Shown: piece after piece, positions 47,346 through 55,291 of the stretch
How positions within the stretch are numbered: position 1 is the first letter of the stretch
Layout of the letters: each line of letters starts with the position of its first letter
From: Hyphomicrobiales bacterium
Lineage (GTDB): Bacteria > Pseudomonadota > Alphaproteobacteria > Rhizobiales > Kaistiaceae
DNA length: 64,000 bases
NCBI GenBank assembly: GCA_017305635.1
Contig: JAFKKF010000007.1
Coordinates: 285,330 to 349,329, forward strand
Reading direction: 5' to 3'
Notes under the pieces: model-generated
Databases searched by the model: none
Seen by the model: only the letters and a program-made list of their open reading frames with translations
Told to the model about the DNA's origin: nothing
Position numbers and translations under genes: made by a program

Positions 47346-47996
47346 TCATCGAGCATGAAGCGGGCGACGACGGCCAACTATCCGATACCGCCCCTTCCTT
47401 GGCGATCCAACGTAGCAGATGAGACCGGCCGCCTTGAGCGCGGCAATGTCCCGCCGTGCGGTTTTCAGGCTGACCGCCCACACCGCCGCGATCTCCTGGG
47501 CGTCGCACCGGTCCTCGACGACTCGCTCCAGAAACCAGTGTTGTCGCTCGTTGATCTCTGCCCGATCAGGGACATTTATAGGGTCGCGTTCAGGGACACG
47601 TTCAGGGTCATTTTTTCGCGCACCTGTTGCTGACCGTCCGCCAGCGGCTTCGCCGGCGGCATAGGCTTCACGGGCACTGGCGAGCGAAATGCGATCGACC
47701 GGGCCGGTCAGGGGGATCGCCGCCGGGCCTTCGAGTAGGCCGAGAACGAAGGCCCTGATAACAGGCGAAGAAACCACGAGCCGCAGGAAGTACACAGTGT
47801 CAGGTCCATGCTGTCCTGAGAGCCAATGCTTGACGGTCCTTTCGCTCGCATCCGTCTGGCGCATGAGCTGCTTGATCGCACGGCGACTGTCGCCATGCTC
47901 TTTGCGCAGCAGTTCGGCGATGGTCCGCGCGTAGGTCTCGCGGCCACCGAGGACGCCTGTCCATGGGGGTAATTTCCTGCCCGTTTTCGGCAACAT
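47346..47996 (-). CDS. two-domain HTH regulator of the island
   Basis: The 216-residue protein has an N-terminal helix-turn-helix candidate (RRAIKQLMRQTDASERTVKHWLSGQHGPD) and a C-terminal winged-helix segment of the DeoR-like sort (CDAQEIAAVWAVSLKTARRDIAALKAAGLICYVG) ending in a basic wing (GSPRKGRYRIVG). The middle has a charged linker with repeated ERxP/RxPxN. No family symbol is known to me. It is divergent from the recombinase gene, with a 10-bp inverted repeat 8 bases before its start, so it probably controls itself and the recombinase. From 47157 to 47345 no gene is seen. Confidence 0.7.
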   Translation of the reverse strand: MLPKTGRKLPPWTGVLGGRETYARTIAELLRKEHGDSRRAIKQLMRQTDASERTVKHWLSGQHGPDTVYFLRLVVSSPVIRAFVLGLLEGPAAIPLTGPVDRISLASAREAYAAGEAAGGRSATGARKNDPERVPERDPINVPDRAEINERQHWFLERVVEDRCDAQEIAAVWAVSLKTARRDIAALKAAGLICYVGSPRKGRYRIVGRRRPLHAR

Positions 47997-48003
47997 CTTC
48001 CGT

Positions 48004-48038
48004 CCTCTCCGCAGTTAGACTGGTTTCGTGCGGAGAGG
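48004..48038. promoter_or_regulatory. 10-bp perfect inverted repeat, likely operator
   Basis: CCTCTCCGCA and TGCGGAGAGG face each other across 15 bases in the divergent region between the regulator (start 47996) and the recombinase (start 48110). Confidence 0.6.
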
Positions 48039-48109
48039 CGGCAGAGGCCCGCCATGCGCTTCGGCGGCAGATCGCCCGGACCACCGCAGTCGGGTTCAGG
48101 AGGGCGGAT

Positions 48110-49681
48110 GTGACGCGCCGCAAATTTTACGACGATGATCGGTCAGGGCCACCGGAACGCCCTCTTCGGGCTGCCGAATATGTCCGCATGTCCACGGACC
48201 ACCAAAAATACTCGACCGAAAATCAGTCCGACGCGATCAAGCAGTATGCGGAAGCACGCGGGATAGAGATCGTTAGAACTTATGCCGATGCAGGAAAAAG
48301 CGGCCTCAAGATAGAGGGTCGTGATGCGCTCAGGCAGCTCATCGACGACGTGCAGTCCGGGAATACGGATTTCACCTTGGTTCTCGTCTATGACGTCAGC
48401 CGATGGGGCCGCTTTCAGGATGCCGACGAGAGCGCCTATTACGAATATATCTGCCGCCGTGCCGGGATCGCCGTCGAGTATTGCGCGGAGCAGTTCGACA
48501 ACGACGGCAGTCCGATCTCGACCATCGTCAAGGGCGTCAAGCGTGCGATGGCCGGCGAATATAGTCGCGAGCTATCGACCAAGGTGTTCGCGGGTCAGGG
48601 GCGACTGATCGAGAAGGGCTACCGTCAGGGCGGACCTGCCGGCTTCGGCCTCCGGCGAACCCTGATCGACGAGCATGGCGTTATCAAAGGGGTTCTCGAC
48701 CGAGGCGAGCACAAGAGTATCCAGACCGATCGGGTGATCCTTACGCTCGGCCCCGCCGAGGAAGTCGACCTGGTGCGCGGCATCTACCAAGCCTTCGTCC
48801 ATCAGGGATACAGCGAGCGGGAAATTGCGGATGATCTCAACCAACGGGGTATTCCGACCGACCTTGGACGACCCTGGAGCAGGGGTACGGTCCACCAGAT
48901 TCTGATCAATGAGAAATATGTCGGCGACAACGTATGGAATCGCCGTTCCTTCAAGCTGAAGAAGAAGCGCGTCCAGAACGACCCCGAGATGTGGATCAGG
49001 TCGCAGGGCGCCTTTGCGGCCGTTGTCGAACGCGAACTGTTCGAGGCGGCAAAGAGCATCATCGGCGCGCGCTCCTTTCGTCTGAGCGACGAGGAGATGC
49101 TGCAATCTCTGAGGAAACTCTATCGGCAGAGGGGTTTGCTATCCGGCATCGTCATTGACGAATGCGAGGGTATGCCATCCAGCAGCGCCTATAGCTCCCG
49201 CTTTGGCAGCCTTCTTCGCGCCTACGGACTCGTGGGCTTCACGCCGGATCGCGACTACCGTTATGTCGAAATCAACCGCGAGCTGCGCAGGCTCCATCCT
49301 GAGGTGCTCCGCGAGGTGCTCGACGGATTGCGGGGTGCGGGCAGCGACGCCTGGCAGGATCTCCAGACTGATCGGGTGATCGTCAACAGCGAGTTCAGCC
49401 TCTCCGTGGTGGTGGCCCGGTGCGTCGAGACGCCGACAGGGTTGCTGCGGTGGAATCTGCGTTTCGACACCTCGCTCGCGCCCGACATCACGATCGTCGT
49501 GCGGATGGATAGCGCCAATCGCGCACCGTTCGACTACTACTTGTTTCCGCGTATCGACATGCTCTCCGAAAAGCTGCGACTGGGAGAGGAGAATGCGCTC
49601 GGCCTCGACGCCTACCGCTTCGACGACCTCGAGCTTCTCTACGACATCGCCGCGCCCGTACCTCTTGGGGAGGCCGCATGA
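48110..49681 (+). CDS. large serine recombinase
   Basis: This 523-residue protein is of the resolvase/invertase superfamily. The catalytic Ser28 is in EYVRMSTDHQKYSTENQ, with VYDVSRWGRFQDADES (Arg-rich active site) near residues 100-116 and IVKGVKRAMAGEYSRELS forming the long helix. A recombinase domain (GYSEREIADDLNQRGIPTDLGRPWSRGTVHQILINEKYVGDNVWN) follows, then a C-terminal part of about 200 residues. The GTG at 48110 follows AGGAGGG; later ATGs would cut off or crowd the catalytic serine. It should integrate or excise the island; radC is the probable target. Confidence 0.9.
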   Translation: MTRRKFYDDDRSGPPERPLRAAEYVRMSTDHQKYSTENQSDAIKQYAEARGIEIVRTYADAGKSGLKIEGRDALRQLIDDVQSGNTDFTLVLVYDVSRWGRFQDADESAYYEYICRRAGIAVEYCAEQFDNDGSPISTIVKGVKRAMAGEYSRELSTKVFAGQGRLIEKGYRQGGPAGFGLRRTLIDEHGVIKGVLDRGEHKSIQTDRVILTLGPAEEVDLVRGIYQAFVHQGYSEREIADDLNQRGIPTDLGRPWSRGTVHQILINEKYVGDNVWNRRSFKLKKKRVQNDPEMWIRSQGAFAAVVERELFEAAKSIIGARSFRLSDEEMLQSLRKLYRQRGLLSGIVIDECEGMPSSSAYSSRFGSLLRAYGLVGFTPDRDYRYVEINRELRRLHPEVLREVLDGLRGAGSDAWQDLQTDRVIVNSEFSLSVVVARCVETPTGLLRWNLRFDTSLAPDITIVVRMDSANRAPFDYYLFPRIDMLSEKLRLGEENALGLDAYRFDDLELLYDIAAPVPLGEAA

Positions 49682-50586
49682 TGCCTGCCGTTCGTCCGAA
49701 CAGAATCGAAATGATCCCCATCGCCCGGATCACGGTTCTGAACCCACGCGCGCGCAACAAGCGCCAGCATCGGGACATCGTGAATAACATCGAAGCCATC
49801 GGCCTGAAGCGTCCGATCACTGTGAGCCGCCGTGATGGCGCCGGGGGGCCGAGATACGATCTCGTCTGCGGCGAAGGCCGGCTGGAAGCCTTTCAGATGC
49901 TGGGCCAGACCGAGATTCCGGCTGTCGTGATCGAGGCGAGCGAGAGCGAGTGCCTCGTGATGAGCTTGGTCGAAAATATCGCGCGGCGCACCCCGCGCGC
50001 CATCGACATCATGAAGGAGATCGGCGCCTTGCGGTCTCGCGGCCATAGCGATGCCGAGATCGCCGAGAAGATCGGCGTCGGGGCATCCTGGGTGAATATG
50101 ATCGTCTCGCTTCTCGAACGCGGCGAGGAGCGGCTGGTGGCCGCGGTCGAAACCGGGCTCATTCCGATTACCTTGGCGATGGAGATTTCCAAGGCCGAGA
50201 CGGAAGAGGCGCAGAATCTGCTCCTTGATGCTTATGAGAGCGGCAAGCTCAGGGGCAAGAAACTGGCCGCCGTGCGCCGCCTGCTGGACATGCGGATGCG
50301 AAGCCAACGCAAGGGAAGTCTGCCCGCCGGACGGCTGGGGCGGAAAGGCACCAACGCGCGCCGGATGACGGCCGCAGATCTCATGCAGGTTTATCAGCGG
50401 GAGGCTGAAAAGCAGCGCCTGCTCGTCAAGAAGTCGGATTTCACCCAGACCCGGTTGCTGTTCGTCGTCGAGGCGATGAAGGATCTGCTCTCCAACGATG
50501 GTTTCATCAATCTGCTGAGAGCGGAAGGGCTGGCGACCATGCCTCGGGCTCTCGAAGCCCGCGTGTCAGGAGGCGATGATGCCTGA
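49678..50586 (+). CDS. ParB/RepB-like protein 1, coupled to the recombinase
   Basis: The 302-residue protein has a ParB N-terminal nuclease-like fold (IPIARITVLNPRARNKRQHRDIVNNIEAIGLKRPITV), the ParB box variant CGEGRLEAFQMLG, VENIARRTP, and an HTH (AEIAEKIGVGASWVNMIVSLLERGEE). The C-terminal half resembles RepB of repABC plasmids. The ATG overlaps the recombinase stop (ATGATG). No ParA partner is encoded in the window, so plasmid partition is not its obvious role; service to the recombinase is inferred. Confidence 0.85.
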   Translation: MMPAVRPNRIEMIPIARITVLNPRARNKRQHRDIVNNIEAIGLKRPITVSRRDGAGGPRYDLVCGEGRLEAFQMLGQTEIPAVVIEASESECLVMSLVENIARRTPRAIDIMKEIGALRSRGHSDAEIAEKIGVGASWVNMIVSLLERGEERLVAAVETGLIPITLAMEISKAETEEAQNLLLDAYESGKLRGKKLAAVRRLLDMRMRSQRKGSLPAGRLGRKGTNARRMTAADLMQVYQREAEKQRLLVKKSDFTQTRLLFVVEAMKDLLSNDGFINLLRAEGLATMPRALEARVSGGDDA

Positions 50587-51514
50587 CGAACCGAAGGGCC
50601 GGGAGGACGGGCGTATTCATCTCGCCTTCGACCGGGACTTCCTGACGATCCCCGTCGCGGCGATCGTTCCGCTCAAGACGTTGCCGGATGGAGCCAAGGC
50701 GAGCCGATCCTATTCGCAGGTTCTGAGTTCCATCAAGGCGATCGGTCTGATCGAAGCGCCTGTCGTCATGGCGGATGAAAAGAATGCGGGAACCTGGTTT
50801 CTCCTGGATGGCCACCTTCGGCTGGAGGCGCTGAAAGAGCTCGGCATCGCGGAGGTCGAATGCCTGCTCGCGTCTGAGGACGACACCTATACCTACAACA
50901 AGCGCGTCAACCGCATCCCGCCGATCCAGGAGCACCGGATGATCGCGCGCGCGATGGATCGAGGCGTGTCGTCCGCCGACATCGCCGCGGCCTTGAACCT
51001 CCAGATCGAATCCGTGCTGCGGCGCTTCCGGTTGCTTGAAGGGATCAGCTCCGAGGCGGCCGAAATGCTGAAGGACACCCCTTGCTCGATGAAGGTGTTC
51101 GACATTCTGCGTCAGATGACGACCGTCCGGCAGATCGAAGCCGCCGATCTGATGATCGGCCAGAACAATTTCACGGTCATGTTCGCCCGTGCGTTGCGCG
51201 CGGCCACATCGGAAAACCAGCTTGCCGCCACCAAGAAGGGGAAGGGTGGCGGCAAGCCGACGCCCTCGGGCCAACAGATCGCCCGGATGGAACGGGAACT
51301 GGCTGCGCTCCAGACGCAGGTGAAGTCGGTCGAGGAAACCTACGGCATCGACAATCTGCATTTGACCGTCGCGCGTGGATACGTCGCCAAGCTCCTCGCG
51401 AACAATCGGGTGGTTCGTTGGTTGGCGACCCATCAGCAAGACTATCTCAGCGAGTTTCAGAGGATCGCCGAGATCGACACGCTCGGCCCGATCGCGGAAC
51501 CGCCGAGCGCCTGA
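50576..51514 (+). CDS. ParB/RepB-like protein 2
   Basis: The 312-residue protein starts 11 bases before the end of the first ParB-like gene. It shares the fold (LTIPVAAIVPLKTLPDGAKASRSYSQVLSSIKAIGLIEAPVVM, FLLDGHLRLEALKELG) but has a different middle, TYNKRVNRIPPIQEHRMIARAMDRGVSSADIAAALNL, with an HTH, and a C-terminal coiled-coil-like helix (MERELAALQTQVKSVEETY). It is not a recent duplicate: the two differ over most of their length. Together with the recombinase it makes a three-gene cistron. Confidence 0.82.
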   Translation: MMPDEPKGREDGRIHLAFDRDFLTIPVAAIVPLKTLPDGAKASRSYSQVLSSIKAIGLIEAPVVMADEKNAGTWFLLDGHLRLEALKELGIAEVECLLASEDDTYTYNKRVNRIPPIQEHRMIARAMDRGVSSADIAAALNLQIESVLRRFRLLEGISSEAAEMLKDTPCSMKVFDILRQMTTVRQIEAADLMIGQNNFTVMFARALRAATSENQLAATKKGKGGGKPTPSGQQIARMERELAALQTQVKSVEETYGIDNLHLTVARGYVAKLLANNRVVRWLATHQQDYLSEFQRIAEIDTLGPIAEPPSA

Positions 51515-51610
51515 GTCAGATATGGGGACCCGGACCCGATAAGCGCGGGGACCATGGGAGAAGCCGCACCGTGGGGCGGATCAAGCATGGTGGTGGGAAT
51601 GGCGGCGAAC

Positions 51611-51660
51611 CCGCACGAAGCCCACTAGGCTGGTCGTCATATGGTCCAGCCGCATGAGGG
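51611..51660 (+). repeat. direct repeat, copy 1 (left of AlpA-like gene)
   Basis: It aligns without gaps to 52191-52240 with 42 of 50 bases the same by my count, including 14 identical bases CTGGTCGTCATATG. The rest of 51515-51738 shows no gene. Confidence 0.65.
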
Positions 51661-51738
51661 GCGGTTTGCCTCGCATGACCTGAAGGCGGCGGGCGTGTCG
51701 GGGCGCCAAGCGGCACGCCCGCCATCTGTGCCGGGTGA

Positions 51739-51969
51739 TCACGCGCAATCCACGGCGTCTTGCCCAATTCGATTTGCGGCGCGGCACTGCACACGATTCC
51801 TGCCGTCCCACGCCTCAAGCTCGTCGACGCGATAGAGGACCGCCTTGCCGATTTTTACGAACGACGGCCCGATCTTCATCGCGCGCCAGTTCCGAAGGGT
51901 GCCAACGGAAACGCTGCCACGATAACGTTCGGCCACCTCTTCCGGCGTGAGGAATGTGGTCTCTGACAT
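51739..51969 (-). CDS. AlpA/excisionase-type HTH protein
   Basis: The 76-residue protein has an N-terminal MerR/AlpA-like helix-turn-helix: TFLTPEEVAERYRGSVSVGTLRNWRAMKIGPSFVKIGKAVLYRVDELEAW. Proteins of this sort act as excisionases or small activators of integrase genes on mobile elements. The ATG at 51969 has a GGAGA site 5 bases upstream; the open frame extends further. The last 15 residues (CRAANRIGQDAVDCA) are off-family. Its position between two direct repeats supports a part in excision or regulation. Confidence 0.8.
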   Translation of the reverse strand: MSETTFLTPEEVAERYRGSVSVGTLRNWRAMKIGPSFVKIGKAVLYRVDELEAWDGRNRVQCRAANRIGQDAVDCA

Positions 51970-52282
51970 ACGCTCTCCTTCGGCAGACGACCTGCCGTTG
52001 ATGATCGTTGATAGTGGAGCGCGAGACGCTCTTCGGAATGCGTCGGTCATTCAGAGGCACCAAGACGCTGGCGAGCCTTGATGACGCACACTCCTGCATG
52101 ACCGAACATGAGCGCGCAGGAGCAGTCAGGGAAGCATCAATCTTCAGGCGTAGGGAACGCGGCTAATCACGGATATAAATAGGCGGGAAACCGCAGGAGG
52201 CCCACCACGCTGGTCGTCATATGATCCGGCCGCGTGGGGGCCGCTTGCTCCATGAGCGGGACGGGCGTGCCCGGAGAGCCCG
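51970..52282. other. 313-base intergenic stretch between helicase and AlpA-like genes
   Basis: It holds the AlpA-like ribosome site, a small mirror GAGCG-CGAGA-CGCTC near 52018-52032, an AT-rich patch (GGATATAAAT near 52171) that may be part of a promoter, and direct repeat copy 2. I see no gene in it. Confidence 0.5.
52191..52240 (+). repeat. direct repeat, copy 2 (right of AlpA-like gene)
   Basis: Partner of 51611-51660 at a distance of exactly 580 bases. It lies 43 bases beyond the stop of the large helicase gene. Confidence 0.65.
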
Positions 52283-55200
52283 CTATTCCTCGAGGTTCTT
52301 CTGTCGTGAGAATGCGGACAGATCGAGGGTCAAGGCCTGTAGCGACCGCGTCGTTTCCACGTCGTGATGCGTCAAGAGCTCGACCAGATCCTCCTGGTCC
52401 GGCTGTCCGAGAGCAAGGCGATAGAGCAGCCTCTGAGTCCTCAACTTTGCAAAGCGATCAATGTCGCGACTTTGGGGAAGCGCGAACAAATGTCGCTTTA
52501 GATCCGCGCCTTCCATCGCCCACCACGGGCTGAGGCCGGTTTTGTCATCCGCGAACGCCGTGTCGGCGTCGCGTGCGATGATGTCCCACGGCGACGCTGC
52601 TTGGCCGCGTGCCTGCGTCAACGCTTGTTCGCCTAGTTTTCGGGCGAGCGGTTGTCGGACAGTCAGCCCGCCGAAGCGCTGAACGCGGCCTTCTCGTTGC
52701 TCCAGGTCAACCGGGCTGGAACAGAGATCCCAATGGCCGAGCCGGTCGCACCAGCTATGGAAGTCGAGACCTTCCTGTCCGACAGAGGTCGTCGCCAGGA
52801 CATGGGGCCAGAACGGCGTATTGAACGCGCTGCGGATTTCCTCGGAGCGCGCTGGCGGCGGCTCATCGACGTCATGGTCCTGCCGATGCGTCTCGGTCTC
52901 GGTGCCGCCAAACGGCACCGCAGCGTGACAGCGGATACGGATCTTGTCCTTTTTCTTCGCGCCCTTGAACCCGAAGGTGCCGACATTCGCTGCGAGCGCC
53001 GCCGACAGATCCTCGATCAGCCCATCAGGGTTGACCTTGGATTTGCGCAGCCAGAAATGTTCGTCGAGGACGGCTTCCAAGCAGCCGTCGATGCACGCAT
53101 TCTGATATTTCTGCGTGGCGTCCTCGCCGGGCAGGATCGACCAGAAAACGGGGCGATCCAGATAGGTGCGCAGCCTCGTCCAGCAGAAGCGCACGAGCCG
53201 CGCGAAATGCTGTTCCTGGAAATCGAAAAGGTCCGGTAGGTGGCGATAGAGGGCCCGGCCCGTCACGACGCCAGGGGCGCCGAGCGCCATATCCACCAGG
53301 GCGTCCAGCTCCCACCGGCTAAGCCAGGAGATCGCCTCGGCCTCTTGGCGCTGTTTGAGCAAGGTTTGAAGCGTCGTATCCTTCGGGGCGACCCGACCCC
53401 AGTTCTTCTGGACCGCCGCGAACTCCCGAGCCATCGGCGCCTTCTGCGCGCGCTCGATGGCCGCGAGGATCGCCCACGCCGGTTTGCGCCGCCGGTTGCT
53501 GCGTGCATTCGGGGCCTCCGGCGCGATGGACGCGGGCAGCGCCTGAATAATCTGTTGCCGTGCCCTGGCCCTGATCTGCTTCATCGCCGCCTTTCCCTTC
53601 ACATCAAGGGGATCGACAGCGCGGATCAGGAAGGGGCTCGGATGAAACAGGGCGAGCGTGGGGCCTTGGTTCGGCTTCGGATTAAGGTGGCGCTTCTTCC
53701 ACGCGGCGGCGTAGGGAAGGTTGCTTTTCGCCACGCATTTGCGCTCGACCTCAAGGCTGACAAGGGCCGCCAGGCTTTGCGGTGTGGCCCTGAACCGGCT
53801 GAAGATCAGCATCTTGGGCGACTGCGTCACCTTCGCCCACGGGCCGGAAGGCGCCCACCAGGTCAGCGACGGCAACACCCATGGGAGGGCAAGGGCCTCT
53901 GTCGGCACGAGGCTATTGAGGGCGCGGAGCTTGGCGCTTCCCCAACCATCTTTGGGCGGCTTGAAGCAATTGGTGACTCCGAGCCGGGGGACGCTGCGCG
54001 TGGCCGGAAAATCTATGTCGCGAGAGATCTGGTATCGGTCCCCCAACGCTTGCGCCGGGAGAGGCACCGAAAGCCAGTAGGCGATCGCGCTGCCCGCGAG
54101 CTTGGGCGACACATGGTCGGTGAAATGGCGATAGACGTCGAGATCGTGGGGCTCGATCCTTACGGACGGCGGCGCAGGCTCTCCGGCATGGTCGGAAACC
54201 GGACGCTCGGTCCGCGACATGAGCGGTGTGAGAAGCGCCTCAAGACGATGCTTGAGCGCCTGCGCCTCTTCGATCGCCGTCGTTCGGCTATCGGGTGGCA
54301 GGTGGCCGATCAGATGCAGGAGATCGCCAAAACGACGAAATTGAGTTTCGGCCTCGGCGCGTACAGCCGATCCGCCGAGAAATTCGATAATCTCGAAAAA
54401 TTCAACATGAGGAGCAGCCCCGGCACCGCTTTCCCAGCGCTCGGCGTAGAAACGGTAGGGCGTGGCGGACAGGAGGAGGATCGGCGGCGGCGCCCCTCCG
54501 TCTTTTCCTGCCAGCAGTTGAAGCGCCAAGGGATTATCGGCGCCTGCGTTCAGCAGCTCGCGATAGCATTGGAACTCGTCGAAAATTACGAGGTCGGGCG
54601 GGGCGGAATCCAAGGCGGCTTGAGCGAGCGCCTTCCGCATCCGGCCCAGGCTCTGGCCATGCTTGCTCGTATCGATCGCGTGCAGAATGTTTTCGCGGGC
54701 CGGCTTGCCAAATTCCGTGCGTAACGCTCGGCCATAGGCCGCCTTGAAGACGGCGGATACATTGTCGAACTTGCCCTGCGCCTCTTCGCACGCCCATGGC
54801 CAGCCGGACGTGGCGCCATATTCGATATAGCCTTCAGGAAAGGCTGCGGTCAGGCCGGGGTATAGGTCGTCCAACAGGAGCTTGATAAACGCGCGTTCGA
54901 CAGCCTTTCCGCCGTAGAGGCGCTGCGAGCTGGAGAATGATGTGGTGGGTGTGAAGGCGTAGAGCCGCAGCTTTCCCTTGCGCTTTTCCTCGAACGGAAT
55001 GAGCCCGACGCGGTCGATGGTGGAGAGCGCGTCCTTGGCGTCGTCCTTGTCGAGGAACCGCAGCAGCTCGACCTTGTTCTGGTCCGCGACTTTGAGCCCG
55101 CTCGTAATATAATAGACCGTGAACTTACGCGCTTTGCTCGCCAATGCGGCAAGCGCATCTCGGGCGACGACGGTTTTTCCGAGGCCGACTTCGTCTGCGA

Positions 55201-55291
55201 CAAGAAACCGGCGCAGCGGGTTTCCTCCCGACAGGGCGGCAGTTGCAGCCTTGACCGTCGCGGCCTGGAAGGGTTTCGATCTTGCGCTCAT
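52283..55291 (-). CDS. SF2 helicase of the DUF6361-PLD-helicase module
   Basis: The 1002-residue protein is an SNF2-like or DISARM-like SF2 helicase. Walker A is ADEVGLGKT at about 32-40, motif II VIFDEFQCY at about 235-243, motif III LLSATPYR at about 273-280, and motif VI LEQREGRVQRFGG near 880, with TTSVGQEGLDFH before it. A long insert between the two helicase halves (about residues 330-800) has no recognised domain. The ATG overlaps the PLD gene stop (ATGA). It likely remodels or translocates on DNA to present it to the partner nuclease. Confidence 0.85.
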   Translation of the reverse strand: MSARSKPFQAATVKAATAALSGGNPLRRFLVADEVGLGKTVVARDALAALASKARKFTVYYITSGLKVADQNKVELLRFLDKDDAKDALSTIDRVGLIPFEEKRKGKLRLYAFTPTTSFSSSQRLYGGKAVERAFIKLLLDDLYPGLTAAFPEGYIEYGATSGWPWACEEAQGKFDNVSAVFKAAYGRALRTEFGKPARENILHAIDTSKHGQSLGRMRKALAQAALDSAPPDLVIFDEFQCYRELLNAGADNPLALQLLAGKDGGAPPPILLLSATPYRFYAERWESGAGAAPHVEFFEIIEFLGGSAVRAEAETQFRRFGDLLHLIGHLPPDSRTTAIEEAQALKHRLEALLTPLMSRTERPVSDHAGEPAPPSVRIEPHDLDVYRHFTDHVSPKLAGSAIAYWLSVPLPAQALGDRYQISRDIDFPATRSVPRLGVTNCFKPPKDGWGSAKLRALNSLVPTEALALPWVLPSLTWWAPSGPWAKVTQSPKMLIFSRFRATPQSLAALVSLEVERKCVAKSNLPYAAAWKKRHLNPKPNQGPTLALFHPSPFLIRAVDPLDVKGKAAMKQIRARARQQIIQALPASIAPEAPNARSNRRRKPAWAILAAIERAQKAPMAREFAAVQKNWGRVAPKDTTLQTLLKQRQEAEAISWLSRWELDALVDMALGAPGVVTGRALYRHLPDLFDFQEQHFARLVRFCWTRLRTYLDRPVFWSILPGEDATQKYQNACIDGCLEAVLDEHFWLRKSKVNPDGLIEDLSAALAANVGTFGFKGAKKKDKIRIRCHAAVPFGGTETETHRQDHDVDEPPPARSEEIRSAFNTPFWPHVLATTSVGQEGLDFHSWCDRLGHWDLCSSPVDLEQREGRVQRFGGLTVRQPLARKLGEQALTQARGQAASPWDIIARDADTAFADDKTGLSPWWAMEGADLKRHLFALPQSRDIDRFAKLRTQRLLYRLALGQPDQEDLVELLTHHDVETTRSLQALTLDLSAFSRQKNLEE

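Noticed and set aside
47280..47357. Short minus-strand frame (about 19 codons) after the HTH regulator
   Set aside because: Overlaps the regulator stop, but is very short, with no ribosome site or family likeness.
49678..51514. repABC plasmid partition module
   Set aside because: RepB-like proteins are present, but there is no RepA/ParA ATPase, no RepC initiator and no origin; the context is a chromosomal gene break and a recombinase.
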